From Fimbriimonadaceae bacterium (lineage in GTDB: Bacteria; Armatimonadota; Fimbriimonadia; Fimbriimonadales; Fimbriimonadaceae), in NCBI GenBank assembly GCA_022843485.1, contig JALHNM010000012.1, forward strand, positions 1-64,000: 64,000 nucleotides of DNA, read 5' to 3'. The translations under genes and the position numbers were made by a program. Positions within the stretch are counted from its first letter, which is position 1. Every line of letters begins with the position of its first letter. The notes beneath the pieces are model-generated. The model was not told where the DNA came from, searched no databases, and worked only from the letters and a program-made list of their open reading frames with translations. Positions 41,177-49,963 of the stretch are shown one piece after another.

Positions 41177-41730
41177 GGGAGGCCCCTCGCGCGCAGCAGC
41201 CGCTCAAGTCGCTCGAGACAGCGCCGCCGGGTCAGCCCGATCGACCCGACGGCGAGGCCGAGCTCGGCCGCGACTTCGTCGTACGGTCGGGGGGGGTCTT
41301 CGAAGAACAGGCGCTCGACCAGCGCCCGACACTTCGGCGAAAGCTCCTCGAGTGCGCCCAGCACCGTGTGCCTCCGCTCGGCGAGAAGGAGATCGCGTTC
41401 GGTGTCGCCCTCGTCCGGGACCGCCTCAAGTTCAGACCCCGTCGGGCTCGTGACAGTTCGGGCCGACATGTCCCGGAGTCGCCGGGAATGTCGGGAGGCG
41501 ACCACCCGGAGCCAGGCCCCCAGGTTCGCCGTGTCCTCGAGCCGGTCGAGTCGCCGGTACAGCTCGAGGAACACGTATTGAAAGGCGTCCGGCTGGTCTG
41601 CGAGGGGCACCCGCTCGGCCCGCACCACGGCTGCCACAAGTCCCGCGTACCGATCGACGAGGGCGTCCCAAGCGCCGGCGTCGCCCCGGGCGGCCGCACG
41701 GACAAGGGTGGGGTCGGACCGCTGAGTCAT
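41173..41730 (-). CDS. ECF-type RNA polymerase sigma factor
   Basis: 185 residues. Region 2 (about 5-75): VRAAARGDAGAWDALVDRYA, then DAFQYVFLELYRRLDRLEDT and LGAWLRVVASRHSRR. Region 4 (about 120-180): LEELSPKCRALVERLFFEDP and YDEVAAELGLAVGSIGLTRRRCLERLERLL. There is no anti-sigma gene with a membrane segment next to it; instead it is coupled to the TPR-CHAT gene. The start at 41730 gives the normal length; a TATTGT box lies about 40 bases upstream on the minus strand. Confidence 0.93.
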   Translation of the reverse strand: MTQRSDPTLVRAAARGDAGAWDALVDRYAGLVAAVVRAERVPLADQPDAFQYVFLELYRRLDRLEDTANLGAWLRVVASRHSRRLRDMSARTVTSPTGSELEAVPDEGDTERDLLLAERRHTVLGALEELSPKCRALVERLFFEDPPRPYDEVAAELGLAVGSIGLTRRRCLERLERLLRARGLP

Positions 41731-41918
41731 GGGCGCCTCTCCGACCTCGACGTCGGCAGTCTCCACAATACAAGACGCACGCGCCGAACCGGCGGGACGG
41801 CGGGCGCCGCCGCAGGTGCGCCTGCGGGGGCGACGCACAAGGCCGGGCTGTCCGACGAGCGAAGACCCCCGGCCCGAGCCCGACTCAAGCCCACGCAAGA
41901 CGCCGGTCCAGGCAAACT

Positions 41919-43814
41919 ATGAGCCGGAGGCCTCCAGACCCGGAGCACCCGATGGATCCCGTCACCTCGACCCGCCCTTCCCCCCTCGACCGGCCGCTCG
42001 TCGAGGAGCTCCTCGGGCTTCGGGAGGAGATGGTGGAGTTCGCCGATTCGCAAGCGGACGAGGTGCGGCTCCTCGACCCCGGACGTCAGGCGAGTGCACG
42101 GAACCTGTTGCACTACCTGGCCCTGCGGCGGAGGGACCTGCGCGACCTCCAAGACCGGTTGGCCGAACTCGGGCTCTCGTCCTTGGGACGGGCCGAGTCC
42201 CATGTGCTCGCCACCCTGGACGCAGTCGTCACTCTGGTCCACCAAGCCCAAGGCCTCACCTGGTCGCCGCCGCAGGACCCGCCCCCTCTCGACTCCGCTC
42301 AGGGCCGCGCCTTGTTAGCGAGCCATACCGAGGCGCTTCTGGGGCCGGAGCCGTCGGGCAGGGCCGTCAGGATCATGGTCACGATGCCGAGCGAGGCCGC
42401 CGACGACGCCGGGCTCGTCCACCGGCTGCTCGAAGGGGGCATGAACGTCATGCGCATCAACTGCGCGCACGACGGACCGAAAGAGTGGCGGCGGATGATC
42501 GAGCACCTGCGTCGGGCCGAGGACGCCCTCCGTCAACCGTGCCGAGTGCAAATGGACCTCGGTGGGCCGAAGCTCCGGACCGGGCCGATCGAACCCGGCC
42601 CGGCCGTGCTCAAGGTGCGGCCGCAGCGCGACCCCTATGGTCGGGTCGAGCGGGCAGCCCGGGTCTGGATCTGCCCCGAGGACCGGCCTTCCCCGCCCCC
42701 GACCCCCGCCGACGGAGTGCTGCTCCTGCCCGGCGAGTGGGTCGACCGGCTGGAAGCGGGCGACCTGATCGAGTTCGAGGACGCCCGGGGCGCACGCCGC
42801 GAGCTCTCGGTCCTCGATACGACCTCGACCGGGGCCTGGGCCCTGTCCGACCGCACCGCCTACTTCGTCCCCGGCACGGTGCTCACCCGGACGACCCGCG
42901 GCCAGCGGGAAACGACGCTCAGGGCGGTGCCGCCAACCGGACAGGCGATCCCGCTCCGTAAAGGCGACGTGCTCCTGCTCACCAGGTCGGCCGCGCCTGG
43001 TCGTCTAGCGACTCTGGACCCCCACGGCCAGGTCCTCACGCCCGCGATGGTCGGGTGCACGATGCCAGAGGTGTTCGAAGACGTCGAGACCGGTGAGGCC
43101 GTTTGGTTCGACGACGGACGGATCGGCGGGGTCGTCGAGCGCAAGGAGAGCGACCGCCTGGTCGTCCGGATCACCCAAACCCGGGCCCGGGGAGGAAAGC
43201 TCCGCGCGGACAAGGGCATCAACCTGCCCGACTCGCAACTTCGACTCTCGGCCATGAGCGAGAAGGACGAGGAGGACCTCGCCTTCGTGGCCACGCACGC
43301 CGACATCGTCGCGCTTTCGTTCGTGAACTCCGCGACCGACGTCCAGCGCCTCCACGAGCGGCTGGACCGGCTTGGGGCCGGGCTCGGCGTGGTGCTTAAG
43401 GTCGAGACGCGGCGGGGCTTCGAAAACCTCCCGTCGATGCTGCTGAGGGCCCTACGCTCACGGGCGTGCGGCGTGATGATCGCCCGGGGCGACCTCGCCG
43501 TGGAGTGCGGCTTCAACCGTCTGGCCGAGGTGCAGGAGGAGGTGCTCTGGCTGAGCGAGGCGGCCCACGTGCCGGTGGTCTGGGCCACCCAGGTCCTTGA
43601 GAACCTCGCCAAAGAGGGCCTGGCTTCGCGCGCCGAGATCACCGACGCCGCCATGGGCCACCGCGCTGAGTGCGTGATGCTCAACAAGGGGCCTTACGTC
43701 GAGGAGGCGGTCCGGGCGCTCGACGACATCCTGCGGCGCATGCACGGGCACCAGTCGAAGAAACGGTCGATGCTCCGGCGTTTGAGCCTGGCCAGCGACT
43801 TCGCCCGCACCTAG
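41919..43814 (+). CDS. Pyruvate kinase-like protein, divergent, with N-terminal extension
   Basis: 631 residues. The first about 145 residues are a helical extension (SARNLLHYLALRRRDLRDLQ...). The kinase barrel follows: GGMNVMRINCAHD, MDLGGPKLRTG, ALSFVNSATDVQRLHE, VVLKVETRRGFENLPSML, GVMIARGDLAVECG and VVWATQVLENLAKEGLASRAEITDAAM. Compared with classical enzymes, R-x-N-F-S-H-G is R-I-N-C-A-H-D and the C-terminal regulatory domain is missing. This long form is a known pyruvate kinase subfamily, so phosphoenolpyruvate/ADP chemistry is likely but not certain. It ends with a 4-base convergent overlap with the DtxR gene. Confidence 0.85.
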   Translation: MSRRPPDPEHPMDPVTSTRPSPLDRPLVEELLGLREEMVEFADSQADEVRLLDPGRQASARNLLHYLALRRRDLRDLQDRLAELGLSSLGRAESHVLATLDAVVTLVHQAQGLTWSPPQDPPPLDSAQGRALLASHTEALLGPEPSGRAVRIMVTMPSEAADDAGLVHRLLEGGMNVMRINCAHDGPKEWRRMIEHLRRAEDALRQPCRVQMDLGGPKLRTGPIEPGPAVLKVRPQRDPYGRVERAARVWICPEDRPSPPPTPADGVLLLPGEWVDRLEAGDLIEFEDARGARRELSVLDTTSTGAWALSDRTAYFVPGTVLTRTTRGQRETTLRAVPPTGQAIPLRKGDVLLLTRSAAPGRLATLDPHGQVLTPAMVGCTMPEVFEDVETGEAVWFDDGRIGGVVERKESDRLVVRITQTRARGGKLRADKGINLPDSQLRLSAMSEKDEEDLAFVATHADIVALSFVNSATDVQRLHERLDRLGAGLGVVLKVETRRGFENLPSMLLRALRSRACGVMIARGDLAVECGFNRLAEVQEEVLWLSEAAHVPVVWATQVLENLAKEGLASRAEITDAAMGHRAECVMLNKGPYVEEAVRALDDILRRMHGHQSKKRSMLRRLSLASDFART

Positions 43815-44257
43815 GGGCCTGCGATCGCACGGCGCATGGCGCCGAGGGTGGCCTCGCTCACATGGTGCTCGATCCCCTCGGCGTCGATCTCGGCCTGGCC
43901 GCGGGGTACACCGATCGAGACGAGGAAGTCGACCACCAACCGGTGCCGCTCGAGGCTCGCGACGGCCATGTCCCGCCCTGCCCGGGTCAAGTGGACGAAC
44001 TGGCGCGGGTGGATGCAGACAAGGCCTTCGCCTTCGAGCCGAAGCAGCGTCTTCGTGACCGTCGGTTGGGCGACCCCGAGCTCGCGGGCCAGATCGACGG
44101 TCCGGGCCCCCACGGCGGTCTCGCACTCGCACGCGCCGGGGACCTCCCCGCCCAACCGCCCCTCGCCGAGCCGGAACACGAGCTCGACGTAGTCCTCGGC
44201 CTGCTCGCGGGCGTGGTCGGCCCGGGTGCGGCTGAAGGGGTTGGCCGTTCCGGTCAC
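43811..44257 (-). CDS. DtxR/MntR family metal-dependent regulator
   Basis: 148 residues. AEDYVELVFRLGEGR leads into a winged helix: VDLARELGVAQPTVTKTLLR and EGLVCIHPRQFVHLTRAGRD. The metal-binding and dimerisation segment follows: ERHRLVVDFLVSIGVP, then AEIDAEGIEHHVSEATL with the His/Glu ligands. Length is as for MntR (no SH3-like domain). It represses metal uptake when Mn or Fe is bound. GTG start with TAGAGT 6 bases upstream. Confidence 0.9.
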   Translation of the reverse strand: MTGTANPFSRTRADHAREQAEDYVELVFRLGEGRLGGEVPGACECETAVGARTVDLARELGVAQPTVTKTLLRLEGEGLVCIHPRQFVHLTRAGRDMAVASLERHRLVVDFLVSIGVPRGQAEIDAEGIEHHVSEATLGAMRRAIAGP

Positions 44258-44263
44258 GGTGGG

Positions 44264-44269
44264 ACTCTA
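44264..44269 (-). promoter_or_regulatory. -10 box TAGAGT, leaderless DtxR-type gene
   Basis: Minus strand, 6 bases before the GTG at 44257. Confidence 0.45.
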
Positions 44270-44341
44270 CCTGGCTAGCCTCCGGAGGGTCGGCCCGGCG
44301 CAACCGGAGCCGCCCATGAGCCGTACACTCTTCGAGACCTG

Positions 44342-44695
44342 ATGAAGACGCTCGCACTCTTCTCGCTCGCCGCCGCTAGCCTGGCCCTTGCCGGGTGCCA
44401 AAACCAACAGGCCAACGTCGAGGGCAGCCGGAAGGCCGCCGAAGAGTGGGTGGCCAACACCCTCCCGGACGGCTACCGCCTCGTGAAGTTCTCGACTGCG
44501 ACCCTGGACACGGACAAAGACGGGTACGTCACGGCGGACATCCTGGTGACCCGAGGCGACGGCAAGTACCGGCTCATCCAGCTCCAGACCCCCACGATGG
44601 GGCGAGTCCTCGAGATCGAGAAAGGGGGCTCTGCGAAGCTCCACATGATCCCCTACAACGATACGTTCGAGGGTTCGGAACCCCGCCCGCGCTAG
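44342..44695 (+). CDS. Hypothetical lipoprotein
   Basis: 117 residues. MKTLALFSLAAASLALAGCQN has a classic lipobox (LAGC). The mature part has a DTDKDGYV segment like an EF-hand loop but only one, and short beta strands. Function unknown. TACACT lies 12 bases before the ATG (44324-44329). Confidence 0.8.
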   Translation: MKTLALFSLAAASLALAGCQNQQANVEGSRKAAEEWVANTLPDGYRLVKFSTATLDTDKDGYVTADILVTRGDGKYRLIQLQTPTMGRVLEIEKGGSAKLHMIPYNDTFEGSEPRPR

Positions 44696-44792
44696 CCCGC
44701 GGGCCATCGTACCGATTCAGAAAACCAGGGCGTGTCGGTGCACAGACCGGCCTCCGTCCAGAGTCGTGAGAGTGGCCAATGCCGCCTCAAAA

Positions 44793-44802
44793 CCCCTAGG
44801 GG
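44793..44802 (-). terminator. Short hairpin after tRNA-Lys
   Basis: CCCCTAGGGG, followed on the minus strand by TTTTG, 6 bases beyond the encoded CCA. Weak but well placed as a terminator or processing site. Confidence 0.4.
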
Positions 44803-44807
44803 AGTAG

Positions 44808-44883
<76 letters not shown>

Positions 44884-45010
44884 GTGGAGACGCGATGATA
44901 CCCAAGATGATCGGCTGGTAGGGCGGGCGGGCTTAGGGGGTCGAGGGGCCCTGGGGAGGGCCGTGGGCCCGGGGGTGCGTCGAAGCGGGCCCCTCGTCCG
45001 TACCCTGAGT

Positions 45011-46051
45011 ATGGAGGTTCTCGAAACCGTCACCCGCCCGACCCAGGAGTTCCTCGCCCAGATGCCCAAGGTGGAGCTCCACGTCCACCTCGAAGGCTCG
45101 ATCCGTCCCGAGACCCTGCTGGCTCTTGCCCAGCGCAACCGGGTGCCCTTGCCGGTCGATTCCGTCGAGGGCCTGAGGGACTGGTACTCGTTCCGCGACT
45201 TCCCCCACTTCGCCACGGTCTACTGGACCCTGAGCGAGAGCATCCGCCGACCCGAGGACATCGAACTCGTCGTCCGGGACTTCCTGCAGGGCCAGGCCGA
45301 CCAGAACGTCCTCCACACCGAGTTCACCTACACCGCGCTCACGATCTTCCGGCGGTGCGGGATCGCCTGGGCGGATCAGGTCGAGGCGCTGACTGCCGGC
45401 CGGGAGTGGGCCCGACGGGAGCTCGGAGTGACGTCCGCCGTCGTCGTCGACCTCCCCCGCGAGGACTGTACGGAGGAGGAGAGCCTGATGGTCGCCGATT
45501 GGGTGATCGATCGTTACGGCCGGGGCGTGGACGCCTTCGGGCTCGGCGGCTACGAGGTCGGGTTCCCGCCGCACCTGTTCAAGCGGGCGTTCGACCGGGT
45601 CCGTTCCGCGGGGGTGCCGAGCGTGCCCCACGCCGGGGAGACGGAGGGCCCGGCCAGCGTTTGGGGCGCACTCCGCGACCTCGGGGCGGCCCGGATCGGG
45701 CACGGCGTCCGGTCGCTCGAGGACCCCGGACTGGTCTCGTTCCTCGCCGACCACCAGGTCCCGCTCGAGGTCTGTCCGAGCAGCAACGTCTGCCTCAAGG
45801 TCTTCGACGCGATGGCCGACCACCCGCTCCCGCGCATGCTTGAGGCCGGCCTCAACGTCACCCTGAACTCGGACGACCCCCCGATGTTCGACACGAGCCT
45901 AACGACGGAGTGGCAACGGGCCGTGGACTCGTTCGGTCTCGACCTGGCGACGGTCCGGTCCATGACCGAGAACGCAGTCGCCGCCGCCCTTGTGGACGAG
46001 GAGCGGCGGCGGGAGCTGGCGGAGGCCGTACGGACGGCGTTTACTGCTTGA
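45011..46051 (+). CDS. add: Adenosine deaminase
   Basis: 346 residues. Zinc and catalytic motifs: VELHVHLEGS (His24, His26), PHAGE (His and catalytic Glu), RIGHGV (His) and LNSDDP (zinc Asp and second Asp). It deaminates adenosine or a related aminopurine/6-aminodeoxyfutalosine; the family cannot be separated further by eye. ATG at 45011; a TACCCT box ends only 4 bases before it, which is close even for a leaderless start. The 3' end overlaps the convergent next gene by 11 bases. Confidence 0.92.
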   Translation: MEVLETVTRPTQEFLAQMPKVELHVHLEGSIRPETLLALAQRNRVPLPVDSVEGLRDWYSFRDFPHFATVYWTLSESIRRPEDIELVVRDFLQGQADQNVLHTEFTYTALTIFRRCGIAWADQVEALTAGREWARRELGVTSAVVVDLPREDCTEEESLMVADWVIDRYGRGVDAFGLGGYEVGFPPHLFKRAFDRVRSAGVPSVPHAGETEGPASVWGALRDLGAARIGHGVRSLEDPGLVSFLADHQVPLEVCPSSNVCLKVFDAMADHPLPRMLEAGLNVTLNSDDPPMFDTSLTTEWQRAVDSFGLDLATVRSMTENAVAAALVDEERRRELAEAVRTAFTA

Positions 46052-46697
46052 TGGCGACGGAGATGTCGAACTTCTGGTCGCCGACCGTCGCCGTCCCGTC
46101 GGTCTTGAGGATCGCCTTCGTCGTCGAGTCGTAGCTCACGACGTACGCGAGCTGACCCGCTTCGCCCTCCCCGGCCTTGAGCGAGGACTTGACTTCCAGG
46201 CGGGCCACTGGCTTCCCTTCGACCTGGTCGATGCCGATGAGCTTGCCTTCGCCCGAGAACTCGGCCGAGGCGGTTTTCCAGGCCACGGAGAACGAGTCTC
46301 CCACGCTCAGCTCCTTGTTCGGAAGGTAGCTCATCAGGAGGAACATCGCCATGAGGAACTCGGGGCCCTGAGTCGACACCTCCTTCGGCATGCCGAAAGC
46401 GTCGACCATGAGGTTGAGCGCTCCGGTCATCGTCGGCTGGTCGCTCTCGTTCTCGCCCATCTTGACTCGGAAGCTCGTCGGGGTGATCGTGGTGGCGGTC
46501 AGCCCGTCCTGCTTGGCGCCGTAGGCAAGGTCGAACGCCGTCGTCAGCTTCATGGTCAGTTCACCCTGCGAGCCGCCGAACGTCATGACGTAGGAGAGCT
46601 TGCGCCCTTCCGATTGATCGTGGACGAGGTTGACCTTGTCCTGGGCCGAGGCAACGACGAAAGAGCCCATCAGGGCAAGCAGGGCGAACGCTCTCAT
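46041..46697 (-). CDS. Secreted hypothetical protein
   Basis: 218 residues. Signal peptide MRAFALLALMGSFVVASAQ. The mature part is an open beta-sheet pattern with alternating strands (RKLSYVMTFGGSQGELTMKL, TATTITPTSFRVKMGE, VARLEVKSSL, AYVVSYDSTTKAILKTDG) similar to DUF6263-like or lipocalin-type envelope proteins of this phylum. Function unknown. TACTAT (minus strand) lies about 40 bases upstream. Confidence 0.78.
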   Translation of the reverse strand: MRAFALLALMGSFVVASAQDKVNLVHDQSEGRKLSYVMTFGGSQGELTMKLTTAFDLAYGAKQDGLTATTITPTSFRVKMGENESDQPTMTGALNLMVDAFGMPKEVSTQGPEFLMAMFLLMSYLPNKELSVGDSFSVAWKTASAEFSGEGKLIGIDQVEGKPVARLEVKSSLKAGEGEAGQLAYVVSYDSTTKAILKTDGTATVGDQKFDISVAIKQ

Positions 46698-46819
46698 GAT
46701 TCACGTCCTCGGCGCCGGGGCCGAGCGGTACCAGATAGTATCGGCTCGCGGGGGCCCCGCATGACCGACAGGGCGGGATCGGCCCTTTAGACCCGCTGGC
46801 CAAGTGGGACAATCGTGCC

Positions 46820-48268
46820 GTGTTCCGCTCCTTGACCCACGGCGCCCCGGGCCCGACCGACCTTGTCCTGACGACCTGCTTCGACGACCTGGAGGTCCCG
46901 GCCTTCGCCGACCCGGCGGTCCAGGAGGCGGTGCGACGCCCCGGGTTCAAGGGCGAACTGCGACGGGTCGTCGAAGCGAGGCCGGCGAGCGGACCGACCG
47001 TCCTCGTGGCCGGGCTGGGGCCGCGGGCCCGGTTCGACCAAGCCTCATGGCGGGTCGCCGCCGCCGCGCTCGCCCGGAAAGCCAGCGAACTCCGCGCCCG
47101 GGTTGTCCAAGCCCAGGCCTCGGGGCTTGAACCGGTGGGACGGTCCGGCCAAACCCTCGGCGAGGTCTTCGGTGCGCTCGCCTGGCGGTCGACGGAGTAC
47201 CGGGGGAGTCAGGCCAAGCTGGACGACCTCGCCGACGTCGGGCTCACGGCGTCCGACGAGGAGTTCGACCGTGGCGTCGAACGCGGGCTCGCTTTGGCCG
47301 CCTCGGCCAACTGGGCTCGAACGCTGGCCTTCACCCCTCCGAACGTCGCGACGCCCGACTGGATGGCGAGCCAAGCCGAGGGCCTCCGCGCGCTCGGTCT
47401 GCACGTCCGCGTGCTCCGGGGGAGCGAGCTCGAGGAAGAGAGGCTCGCGGGCCTGATCACGGTCGGAAGGGCCTCGGTGAACCCCCCGTGCCTGATCCGG
47501 GTCGAGTACCGCCCGGACGGGGTGAGCGGCGACCCGGTGGTCCTCCTCGGCAAGACGGTCACCTACGACACGGGCGGACTCGCGATCAAGCCGCGAGAGG
47601 GGATGCGCGGGATGAAGGGCGACAAGTCGGGCGGATGTGCCGTCCTGGGGGCCATGCACGCGGTGGCCACGGTCGTCCGGCCGCCGTTACCGGTCGTGGG
47701 GCTCTTGGTCGCCGCCGAGAACTCAGTCTCGGGCGACGCCTTTCGCAACGACGACGTGATGACGTTCCGGAACGGGGTCACGGTCGAGGTCACCAACACG
47801 GACGCGGAGGGGCGGCTGGTGCTGGCGGACGGGCTCTGTTGGGCGTACGACAACGAGTCGCCTCGCTGTGTCGTCGACCTGGCGACGCTGACCGGCGGAG
47901 TGGTGGTGGCCCTCGGGTCGGTCTACGCGGGGTACTGGGCGACCGACGAGGCCCTCGGCGCGGGCCTCACCTCGGCTGCCGAGGAGACCGGTGAGCGGCT
48001 CTGGCGGCTTCCCCTACACCGGGAGTACGTCGAATCGATGAAGTCTGAGATCGCCGACCTCGTCAACTCCGTCGCGAGCCGCGGCGCCCACCCGGTGATG
48101 GGCGCGACGTTCCTCTCCCAATTCGTGCCCGAGGGGGCGCCCTGGGCCCACATCGATATCGCCGGGGTCGCCTCGACGGATCGCGACAAGGACGGCCAAA
48201 CACCCGGGCCGACCGGGTTCGGCGTGCGGCTCCTGGCCGAGTGGCTAGGCCGGGGCGGCCTCGGCTAG
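46820..48268 (+). CDS. pepA: Leucyl aminopeptidase, M17 family
   Basis: 482 residues. The C-terminal catalytic domain has GKTVTYDTGGLAIKP (metal Lys/Asp), MKGDKSGG, NTDAEGRLVLADGL (metal Asp and Glu, catalytic Arg) and DLATLTGG. The N-terminal domain is of usual size. It removes N-terminal hydrophobic residues from peptides in the cytosol as a hexamer. Start GTG at 46820. Its stop overlaps the convergent RimK-type gene by four bases. Confidence 0.95.
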   Translation: MFRSLTHGAPGPTDLVLTTCFDDLEVPAFADPAVQEAVRRPGFKGELRRVVEARPASGPTVLVAGLGPRARFDQASWRVAAAALARKASELRARVVQAQASGLEPVGRSGQTLGEVFGALAWRSTEYRGSQAKLDDLADVGLTASDEEFDRGVERGLALAASANWARTLAFTPPNVATPDWMASQAEGLRALGLHVRVLRGSELEEERLAGLITVGRASVNPPCLIRVEYRPDGVSGDPVVLLGKTVTYDTGGLAIKPREGMRGMKGDKSGGCAVLGAMHAVATVVRPPLPVVGLLVAAENSVSGDAFRNDDVMTFRNGVTVEVTNTDAEGRLVLADGLCWAYDNESPRCVVDLATLTGGVVVALGSVYAGYWATDEALGAGLTSAAEETGERLWRLPLHREYVESMKSEIADLVNSVASRGAHPVMGATFLSQFVPEGAPWAHIDIAGVASTDRDKDGQTPGPTGFGVRLLAEWLGRGGLG

Positions 48269-49467
48269 CCAGTCGCGGTGGAGTCGGTCCGGCCAGCACC
48301 CGAGGCCGTGTACTTACGACGACGAGGCTGCTTTCGGGCGGGCAAGAGGTCCTTCATGACGGCGAGCGGGCCGAAGCAGGTGAGTCGGTCGCCCGCCGCG
48401 AGCACGTGGGCGTCGTCCGGGTTGGGCGTCGCCTGACCGGCCCGGTCGAGGCTCAAGACGACCACGCCCTCCGCCCGGAGCCCGGCGTCTTGGATGGCCT
48501 TGCCCACCAGGGCCGACCCGGTCACGACGTTGACCTCGGCGACGCCGTAGCCCGTGTTCACCGTCAGCTTCTCGCGGATGTCGAGTTCCGGGAACATGAC
48601 CTGCTCGGCGACGTAGTCCACGATCGCCCCGGCCACGTCGATCCCCGTCGCCGTCTCGATCCCCTTCAGCCCGGGGGACGAGTTGACTTCGATGAGTTGG
48701 GGGCCGGTCGCCGACTCGAGGAGGTCCACCCCCGCCACGCGCAACCCAAGGATCTGGGCGGCACGGACAGCGGCGAACCGGTAGTCTTCGGGCAGCTCGA
48801 TCGGCTCCGCTTTGCCCCCGCGGTGGATGTTCGCCCGGAACTCGGTGCCCTGGGCCACGCGGCGCATGCTGGCCACGACCCGGTCGCCCACCACGATCGC
48901 GCGCACGTCCCGGCCCTTCGATTCGGCCACGAACTTCTGGATGAGCACGTTCTGCTTCGCGCCTTGGAGGGTCTCGATGATGGCCTCGGCGACCTTTTGG
49001 GTCTCGGCCAGGATCACCCCGACCCCCTGTGTGCCCTCGAGGAGCTTGATGATCACGGGCGCCCCGCCGACCCGCTCGATGGCCGGCAGGATGTCGTCCC
49101 GGCCCCGTACGAAGGAGGTCGGCGCAATGCCGATGTCGTACTTGGAGAGGATCTGCAGGGACCGCAGCTTGTCCCGGGCGTTCGTGATCGCGTTCGCCGT
49201 GTTCGCGACGAAGACGTTCATCTGCTGGAACTGCCGCACGACGCTCGTGCCGAAGTGGCTGATAGAGGCCCCGATCCGCGGCACGACGGCGTCGGCGACC
49301 CGGACCCGCCGGCCCCGGTAGAAGATCTCGGGCGACCCTTGTTCCAAGAGCAGCGAGAACCGCAGCGTGTCGAGCACCTGGACCCGGTGGCCGCGCTCTT
49401 TGGCGGCCATCCGGAGGCGCCGGGTGCTGTACGACTGGGGGGCGCGGGAAAGGACGAGCACTCTCAC
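48265..49467 (-). CDS. RimK-type ATP-grasp ligase fused to a C-terminal RCK_C/TrkA-C-like domain
   Basis: 400 residues. About 1-290 is RimK-like: MRVLVLSRAPQSYST, ANTANAITNARDKLRSLQIL, PVIIKLLEGTQGVGVIL, GRDVRAIVVGDRVVASMRRV and LIEVNSSPGLKGIE (ATP-grasp metal site E-x-N). Residues about 300-375 have the RCK_C pattern (EVNVVTGSALVGKAIQDAGL, VVVLSLDRAGQATPNPDD, LAAGDRLTCFGP), a fold that binds small ligands such as cyclic dinucleotides. RimK adds glutamates to ribosomal protein S6 or to small molecules. Downstream of and coupled to the RimB-like protease gene. Confidence 0.88.
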   Translation of the reverse strand: MRVLVLSRAPQSYSTRRLRMAAKERGHRVQVLDTLRFSLLLEQGSPEIFYRGRRVRVADAVVPRIGASISHFGTSVVRQFQQMNVFVANTANAITNARDKLRSLQILSKYDIGIAPTSFVRGRDDILPAIERVGGAPVIIKLLEGTQGVGVILAETQKVAEAIIETLQGAKQNVLIQKFVAESKGRDVRAIVVGDRVVASMRRVAQGTEFRANIHRGGKAEPIELPEDYRFAAVRAAQILGLRVAGVDLLESATGPQLIEVNSSPGLKGIETATGIDVAGAIVDYVAEQVMFPELDIREKLTVNTGYGVAEVNVVTGSALVGKAIQDAGLRAEGVVVLSLDRAGQATPNPDDAHVLAAGDRLTCFGPLAVMKDLLPARKQPRRRKYTASGAGRTDSTATG

Positions 49468-49907
49468 GGGGCGGGCTTCCCAAGAAGGTTCGTGGCGTGG
49501 GCGTCGATCAAGAAGTCTTGTCCCAGCGCGGTGCGGCCAATGAGCATCCTTGCGTGCATGTTGTCGCGGTCTACGAGCGACAGTTCGACGACCTTCTCGA
49601 CCGGGCCGAGCCGGATAAGGGTCTTGACGAAGAAGCGCTCTTGGGTCGTCCCGTTACTGGAGGTGACCCGGCTCTTCCGGACGACCGTGGCCTCTACCGG
49701 AATGTGCCGGTGCCGCTCGGTCCGGTGGAGCACGACGTCGAACCGGATCCGGCCCGCGTCCAGCACCTCGAGGTTATCGACGTGGATGGCGCTCGTCCGG
49801 GCTCCGGTGTCGATCTTGGCGTGCAGGTTCGGCACGCCCCAGTCGGGAAGGGCCACGAACTCGCGCCATCCGATCACGATGCGTCGCTCGCGCTCCACGG
49901 GGCCCAT
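49464..49907 (-). CDS. RimB-like retropepsin-type protease (ATP-dependent zinc protease family)
   Basis: 147 residues. GWREFVALPDWGVPNLHAKI leads to DTGARTSAIH (retropepsin-type Asp-Thr-Gly active site), with SSNGTTQERF, LVDRDNMHARMLIGRTALG and FLIDAHAT following. Proteins of this family accompany RimK ligases and cut the glutamate tail. It overlaps the RimK-type gene by four bases. TAACCT lies 8 bases before the ATG (49916-49921, minus strand). Confidence 0.9.
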   Translation of the reverse strand: MGPVERERRIVIGWREFVALPDWGVPNLHAKIDTGARTSAIHVDNLEVLDAGRIRFDVVLHRTERHRHIPVEATVVRKSRVTSSNGTTQERFFVKTLIRLGPVEKVVELSLVDRDNMHARMLIGRTALGQDFLIDAHATNLLGKPAP

Positions 49908-49915
49908 TCTAGCGC

Positions 49916-49921
49916 AGGTTA
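49916..49921 (-). promoter_or_regulatory. -10 box TAACCT, RimB/RimK operon
   Basis: Minus strand, 8 bases before the ATG at 49907. Confidence 0.45.
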
Positions 49922-49963
49922 GGACCTCGGAACGCAGGAGCCACCGCGCGGGTAGCTCGGGGT

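Noticed and set aside
36665-41730. Type III-E CRISPR (gRAMP/Csx29) locus
   Set aside because: There is a TPR-CHAT protease and a sigma factor, but no gRAMP/Cas7-11 effector, no Cas1/Cas2 and no repeat array nearby.
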